Assembly (NCBI GenBank): GCA_036346355.1
Contig: CM070592.1
Coordinates: 36,379,230 to 36,443,229 of the forward strand
Origin: Rhipidocladum racemiflorum
Taxonomy: Eukaryota; Streptophyta; Magnoliopsida; Poales; Poaceae
Length of the DNA stretch: 64,000 nucleotides
Direction: 5' to 3'
The notes under the pieces are model-generated. The model was not told where the DNA came from. It was given only the letters and a program-made list of their open reading frames with translations, and ran no database searches. Shown here piece after piece: positions 58,301 through 64,000 of this stretch. Positions within the stretch are counted from its first letter, which is position 1. Every line of letters begins with the position of its first letter. The translations under genes were made by a program, and so were the position numbers.

Positions 58301-60865
58301 TAAGCACTTAACCCTAAACCCTAACCGCAAACCCCGACCCAAAACCGTAGACTAACCATAAACCCTGAATCCCTAACCCTAAACCTTAAGCAATAAACAT
58401 TAACCCTAAACAACAAACCCTAAAACCCTAACTCTAAACCCTAAGCCTAAACCCTAAACACTAAATCATAGCCCAAACCCTAAAACCTAAAACCCCATCC
58501 CTAAAGCCTAATCCGGTAACTTGTCAGCCGGCCGACTTACGCCACACCGCTAAACAAGTAGTCTTGGCGAGCTCTACGATCCCCTTGTTTGCCCAACAAA
58601 AGCTAGTAGACCATAACCGTAAACCCTAAAATCCTAAACCTAAACCCTAAATCCCAAATCGCTAACACTAAACCCCAAACCATAAACCATAAAACCTTAA
58701 ACCCCGAAACCCTAAACCATAGAATCGTAAAGGCAAAACCTTAAACCCCAAAAGCCACAACTCTAAACCCTAAAACTGTAAAACCTAAACCCTAACCGCA
58801 AACCCCGACCCAAAACTGTAGACCATAACCGTAAACCCTAAATCCCTAAACCCTAACCCTAAACCATACACAATAAACCCTAACCCTAAACAATAAACCC
58901 TAAAACCTAACCCTTAAACCCTAACCCTAAACCCTAAACCTAAACCCTAAATACTAAAGCATAACCCAAACCCTAAACAATAAACCCTAAACCCTAAAAA
59001 ATAGCATCCCTAAACCCTATACAAGTTACCCAGCAATATCTACCATCCCCTCATTTCCCTGCAAAAGCGAGCAAGGAAAATTCAAAGCCAGCACAGAATC
59101 ATCTCGTTTCGTCCCCACATTGCCCTAAATCCTAAACGCTAAAATGCTAACCCTAAACCCCAAAACATAAACTATAAAACCCTAAACCATAAAATCGTAA
59201 AGACAAAACCCTAAACCGCAAAAGACACAACTCTAAACCCTAAAACTGTAAAACCTAAACACTCACCGCAAACCCCGACCCAAAACCGTAGACCATAACC
59301 GTAAACCTTAAATCCCTAACCCTAAACCTTAAGCAATAAACACCAAACCTTAACGATAAACCCTAAAATCCTAATCCCTAAACGCTAACCCTAAACCATA
59401 AACCATAAAACACTAAACAATAAGCCCTAAAAGACACAACTCTAAATCCTAAAACTGTAAAACCAAAACCCTAACCGCAAATCTTGACCCAAAACTGTAG
59501 ATCATAACCGTAAACCCTAAATCCCTAACCCTAAACCTTAAGCAATAAACACCAAACCTTACCGCTAAACGCTAACCCTAAACCATAAACAATAAAACAC
59601 TAAACCCTAACAATTAAAACCTAAACCCTAATCTGTAACCCTAAACACCAAACCTTAAACTCTAAACACCTAAACCGAAATCCTAAAAACCTAAACATTA
59701 AACCTAAACCTTAAACCATAAAACCCTATAGCCAAAACCCTAAACCCAAACCATAAACCCTAAGTCTTAACCCTAAAATCAGAAACCTAAACCATAACAG
59801 CAAACCCCAACCCTAAACCGTAAACCATAACTGTAAGCCCTAAAACCCTAACCCTAAACCTAAACCTTAAACCATTAAGCCCTAAAGCCAAAACCCTAAA
59901 CCCTAACCATCAACCCTAAAAACCATAACTCTAGACCCTAAAACTGTAAACCCTAAACCCTAAAAGCAAAACCAAAACCCTAAACCGTAACCCTAAACAC
60001 AAAAACCTTAAACTCTAAACACATAAAACCGAAATACTAAAGCCATAAGCACTTAACCCTAAACCCTAACCGCAAACCCCGACCCAAAACCGTAGACTAA
60101 ACATAAACCCTGAATCCCTAACCCTAAACCCTAAACCTTAAGCAATAAACATTAACCCTAAACAACAAACCCTAAAACCCTAACTCTAAACCCTAAGCCT
60201 AAACCCTAAACACTAAATCATAGCCCAAACCCTAAAACCTAAAACCCCATCCCTAAAGCCTAAACCGGTGATTTGTCAGCCGCTGACTTGGCGCCACGCC
60301 GCCGCCAAACAAGTAGCCCAGCGAGCTCTACGATCCCCTTGTTTGCCCAACAAAAGTTGGTAGACCATAACCGTAAACCCTAAAATCCTAATCCTAAACC
60401 CTAAATCCCAAATCGCTAACCCTAAACCCCAAACCAGAAACCATAAACAATAAAACCCTAAACCCCTAAACCCAAAACCATAGAATCGTAAAGGCAAAAC
60501 CTTAAACCCCAAAAGCCACAACTCTAAACCCTAAAACTGTAAAACCTAAACCCTAACCGCAAACCCCGACCCAAAACTGTAGACCATAACCGTAAACCCT
60601 AAATCCCTAAACCCTAACCCTAAACCATACACAATAAACCTTAACCCTAAACAATAAACCCTAAAACCTAACCCTTAAACCCTAACGCTAAACCTTAAAC
60701 CTAAACCCTAAATACTAAAGCATAACCCAAACCCTAAACAATAAACCCTCAACCCTAAACCCTAAAAAATAAACCCTAAACCCTAACCGCAAGCCCTAAG
60801 CCTAAACCCTAAATACTAAAGCATAACCCAAACCCTAAAACCTAAAACCACAACCCAAAAGCCTA

Positions 60866-63800
60866 AACCGGCGGCTTCTCAGCCGCTGACTTGGCGCCTC
60901 GTCGCTACCGAACAAGTAGGCCAGCGAGCTCTGCGATCCCCTCGTTTGCCCAACAAAAGCTCAGAATCATATCCTTTCATCCAAGTGAGCTCAAAAGGCA
61001 AAAAGAAATCAAATAAAAGACATATATTTGTCCAAGAGAGCTCAAAGGGAAAAAAGAAATAAAATAAACAACCCACATTTAATTAAATAGCATCCCTAAA
61101 CCCTAAACAAGTTACCCAGCGATATCTACCATCCCCTCATTTCCCTGCAAAAGCGAGCAAGGAAAATTCATTGCCAGCACAGAATCATCTCGTTTCGTCC
61201 CCCCATTGCCCTAAATCCTAAACGCTAAAATGCTAACCCTAAACCCCAAAACATAAACTATAAAACCCTAAACCATAAAATCGTAAAGACAAAACCCTAA
61301 ACCGCAAAAGACACAACTCTAAACCCTAAAACTGTAAAACCTAAACACTCACCGCAAACCCCGACCCAAAACCGTAGACCATAACCGTAAACCTTAAATC
61401 CCTAACCCTAAACCTTAAGCAATAAACACCAAACCTTAACGATAAACCCTAAAATCCTAATCCCTAAACGCTAACCCTAAACCATAAACCATAAAACACT
61501 AAACAATAAGCCCTAAAAGACACAACTCTAAATCCTAAAACTGTAAAACCCAAACCCTAACCGCAAATCTTGACCCAAAACTGTAGATCATAACCGTAAA
61601 CCCTAAATCCCTAACCCTAAACCTTAAGCAATAAACACCAAACCTTACCGCTAAACGCTAACCCTAAACCATAAACAATAAAACACTAAACCCTAACAAT
61701 TAAAACCTAAACCCTAATCTGTAACCCTAAACACCAAACCTTAAACTCTAAACACCTAAACCGAAATCCTAAAACCCTAAACATTAAACCTAAACCTTAA
61801 ACCATAAAACCCTATAGCCAAAACCCTAAACCCTAACCATAAACCCTAAGTCTTAACCCTAAAATCAGAAACCTAAACCATAACAAAGAAACCCCAACCC
61901 AAAACCGTAAAACATAACTGAAATCCATAAAAACATAACCCTAAACCTAAACCTTAAACCATTAAACCCTAAAGCCAAAACACTAAACCCTAACAAACAA
62001 CCCTAAAAACCAAAACTCTAGACTCCTAAAATCAGAAACCCTAAACCCTAAAAGCAAAACCAAAACCCTAAACCGTAACCCTAAACACAAAAACCTTAAA
62101 CTCTAAACACATAAAACCGAAATACTAAAGCCATAAGCACTTAACCCTAAACCCTAACCGCAAACCCCGACCCAAAACCGTAGACTAAACATAAACCCTG
62201 AATCCCTAACCCTAAACCCTAAACCTTAAGCAATAAACATTAACCCTAAACAACAAACCCTAAAACCCTAACTCTAAACCCTAAGCCTAAACCCTAAACA
62301 CTAAATCATAGCCCAAACCTTAAAACCTAAAACCCCATCCCTAAAGCCTAAACCGGTGACTTGTCAGCCGCTGACTTGGCGCCACGCCGCCGCCAAACAA
62401 GTAGCCCAGCGAGCTCTACGATACCCTTGTTTGCCCAACAAAAGCTGGTAGACCATAACCGTAAACCCTAAAATCCTAATCCTAAACCCTAAATCCCAAA
62501 TCGCTAACCCTAAACCCCAAACCAGAAACCATAAACAATAAAACCCTAAACCCCTAAACCCTAAACCATAGAATCGTAAAGGCAAAACCTTAAACCCCAA
62601 AAGCCACAACTCTAAACCCTAAAACTGTAAAACCTAAACCCTAACCGCAAACCCCGACCCAAAACTGTAGACCATAACCGTAAACCCTAAATCCCTAAAC
62701 CCTAACCCTAAACCATACACAATAAACCTTAACCCTAAACAATAAACCCTAAAACCTAACCCTTAAACCCTAACGCTAAACCCTAAACCTAAACCCTAAA
62801 TACTAAAGCATAACCCAAACCCTAAACAATAAACCCTCAACCCTAAACCCTAAAAAATAAACCCTAAACCCTAATCGCAAGCCCTAAGCCTAAACCCTAA
62901 ATACTAAAGCATAACCCAAACCCTAAAACCTAAAACCACAACCCAAAAGCCTAAACCGGGCTTCACCATTGTGACTTGGCGCTGTCGCACTCAGAACAAG
63001 TAGGCCAGCGAGCTCTGCGATCCCCTCGTTTGCCCAACAAAAGCTCAGAATCATCTCCTTTCATCCAAGTGAGCTCAAAAGGCAAAAAGAAATCAAATAA
63101 AAGACATATATTTGCCAAGAGAGCTCAAAGGGAAAAAAGAAATAAAATAAACAACCCACATTTAATTAAATAGCATCCCTAAACCCTAAACAAGTTACCC
63201 AGCGATATCTACCATCCCCTCATTTCCCTGCAAAAGCGAGCAAGGAAAATTCATTGCCAGCACAGAATCATCTCGTTTCGTCCCCCCATTGCCCTAAATC
63301 CTAAACGCTAAAATGCTAACCCTAAACCCCAAAACATAAACTATAAAACCCTAAACCATAAAATCGTAAAGACAAAACCCTAAACCGCAAAAGACACAAC
63401 TCTAAACCCTAAAACTGTAAAACCTAAACACTCACCGCAAACCCCGACCCAAAACCATAGACCATAACCGTAAACCTTAAATCCCTAACCCTAAACCTTA
63501 AGCAATAAACACCAAACCTTAACGATAAATCCTAAAATCCTAATCCCTAAACGCTAACCCTAAACCATAAACCATAAAACACTAAACAATAAGCCCTAAA
63601 AGACACAACTCTAAATCCTAAAACTGTAAAACCAAAACCCTAACCGCAAATCTTGACCCAAAACTGTAGATCATAACCGTAAACCCTAAATACCTAACCC
63701 TAAACCCTAAACCTTAAGCAATAAACACCAAACCTTACCGCTAAACGCTAACCCTAAACCATAAACAATAAAACACTAAACCCTAACAATTAAAACCTAA

Positions 63801-64000
63801 ACCCTAATCTATAACCCTAAACACCAAACCTTAAACTCTAAACACCTAAACCGAAATCCTAAAACCCTAAACATTAAACCTAAACCTTAAACCATAAAAC
63901 CATATAGCCAAAATCCTAAACCCTAACCATAAACCCTAAGTCTTAACCATAAAACTGTAAAACCTAAACCATAACAGCAAACCCCAACCCTATACCGTAA
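60866..64000. repeat. 2.09-kb higher-order unit and start of its repeat
   Basis: Cassette A at 60866 recurs at 62955 and cassette B at 60266 recurs at 62354, both about 2089 bp apart. The intervening telomere-like variants keep the same order. The second unit is cut by the window end. Confidence 0.85.

Larger units (their letters stand above)
35928..64000. repeat. degenerate telomere-like (CCCTAAA) array with higher-order structure
   Basis: Over 28 kb the plus strand is built from the plant telomere unit ccctaaa and its variants (ccataaa, ccgtaaa, ccttaaa, caataaa, actctaaa), with only short perfect runs (for example 37005-37045, 48100-48165, 57740-57775). The order of variants is itself repeated over kilobases, so the array grew by segmental duplication, not by telomerase. 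Three non-telomeric cassettes (A, B and C) recur within it. The plus strand is CCCTAAA, the sense expected at the left end of a chromosome, yet unique DNA lies to the left. The array runs off the window. Confidence 0.95.

Noticed and set aside
60276..60521. An 81-codon minus-strand reading rich in Gly, Leu and Phe, repeated at 62364-62609
   Set aside because: It is the translation of telomere-type repeats plus cassette B; composition comes from the TTTAGGG unit.
36022..62354. A CRISPR-like array, since short conserved cassettes alternate with variable spacers
   Set aside because: The cassettes are 100-225 bp, spacers are kilobases of telomere-type repeat, and the genome is a plant nucleus.
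35928..64000. A true chromosome end with functional telomere
   Set aside because: Repeats are highly degenerate, contain non-telomeric cassettes and face the wrong way for a right-hand end; the window ends without reaching a homogeneous tract.

Overview
The window is nuclear DNA from a grass (Poaceae), probably a rice relative. The support is Ty1/copia and Ty3/gypsy retrotransposons with plant tRNA-Met-type primer sites, Tourist-like MITEs with TTA target duplications, cereal-type plastid DNA (trnR-UCU beside the atpA 3' end, and the trnfM/trnG chimeric pseudogene) and about 28 kb of degenerate plant telomere-type repeat (CCCTAAA on the plus strand). I see no intact host gene. Almost everything is transposon, organelle insert or satellite.

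Layout. 1-2917: 3' half of a decayed copia element with its 3' LTR. 3092 to about 8 kb: a probable non-autonomous Helitron on the minus strand. It carries pieces of at least three unrelated genes in one orientation: a three-exon 3' end of an unidentified gene, three exons of a rhomboid-like 19/TMEM115 (DUF1751) homologue, and one exon resembling AGTRAP-type membrane proteins. 8-12.8 kb: intergenic DNA with a short copia-type LTR, GC-rich tracts and tandem repeats. 12.8-19.3 kb: a 5'-truncated Ty3/gypsy chromovirus (integrase, chromodomain, 3' LTR), split by a young copia element (14020-18572, minus) with two LTRs, PBS, PPT and a 5-bp target duplication. 19.8-20.1 kb: a MITE. 20.9-22.7 kb: a copia relic with an internal deletion that keeps integrase.

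22.8-28.2 kb looks like an organelle-derived composite. It holds a plastid 23S rRNA fragment, mitochondrion-like non-coding DNA, a 245-bp plastid inverted repeat around the trnfM/trnG chimera, trnR-UCU and the atpA 3' end. After transfer it was hit by a mPing-like MITE (TTA duplication) and by a retroelement that left a solo LTR (CATTA duplication).

28176-35163 is a large non-autonomous LTR retrotransposon with no protein domain. Its 3' LTR is cut off and joined to the LTR end and leader of a diverged relative (35164-35927). From 35928 to the window end lies the telomere-like array. It is organised into higher-order units by three recurring non-telomeric cassettes (A, B and C), with tandem units of about 4.4, 2.5 and 2.1 kb.

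No genes here act together as a pathway. The content records nested insertion, gene-fragment capture, organelle transfer and satellite amplification next to what looks like subtelomeric or interstitial telomeric DNA. All family names come from reading the sequence by eye; no database search was run.
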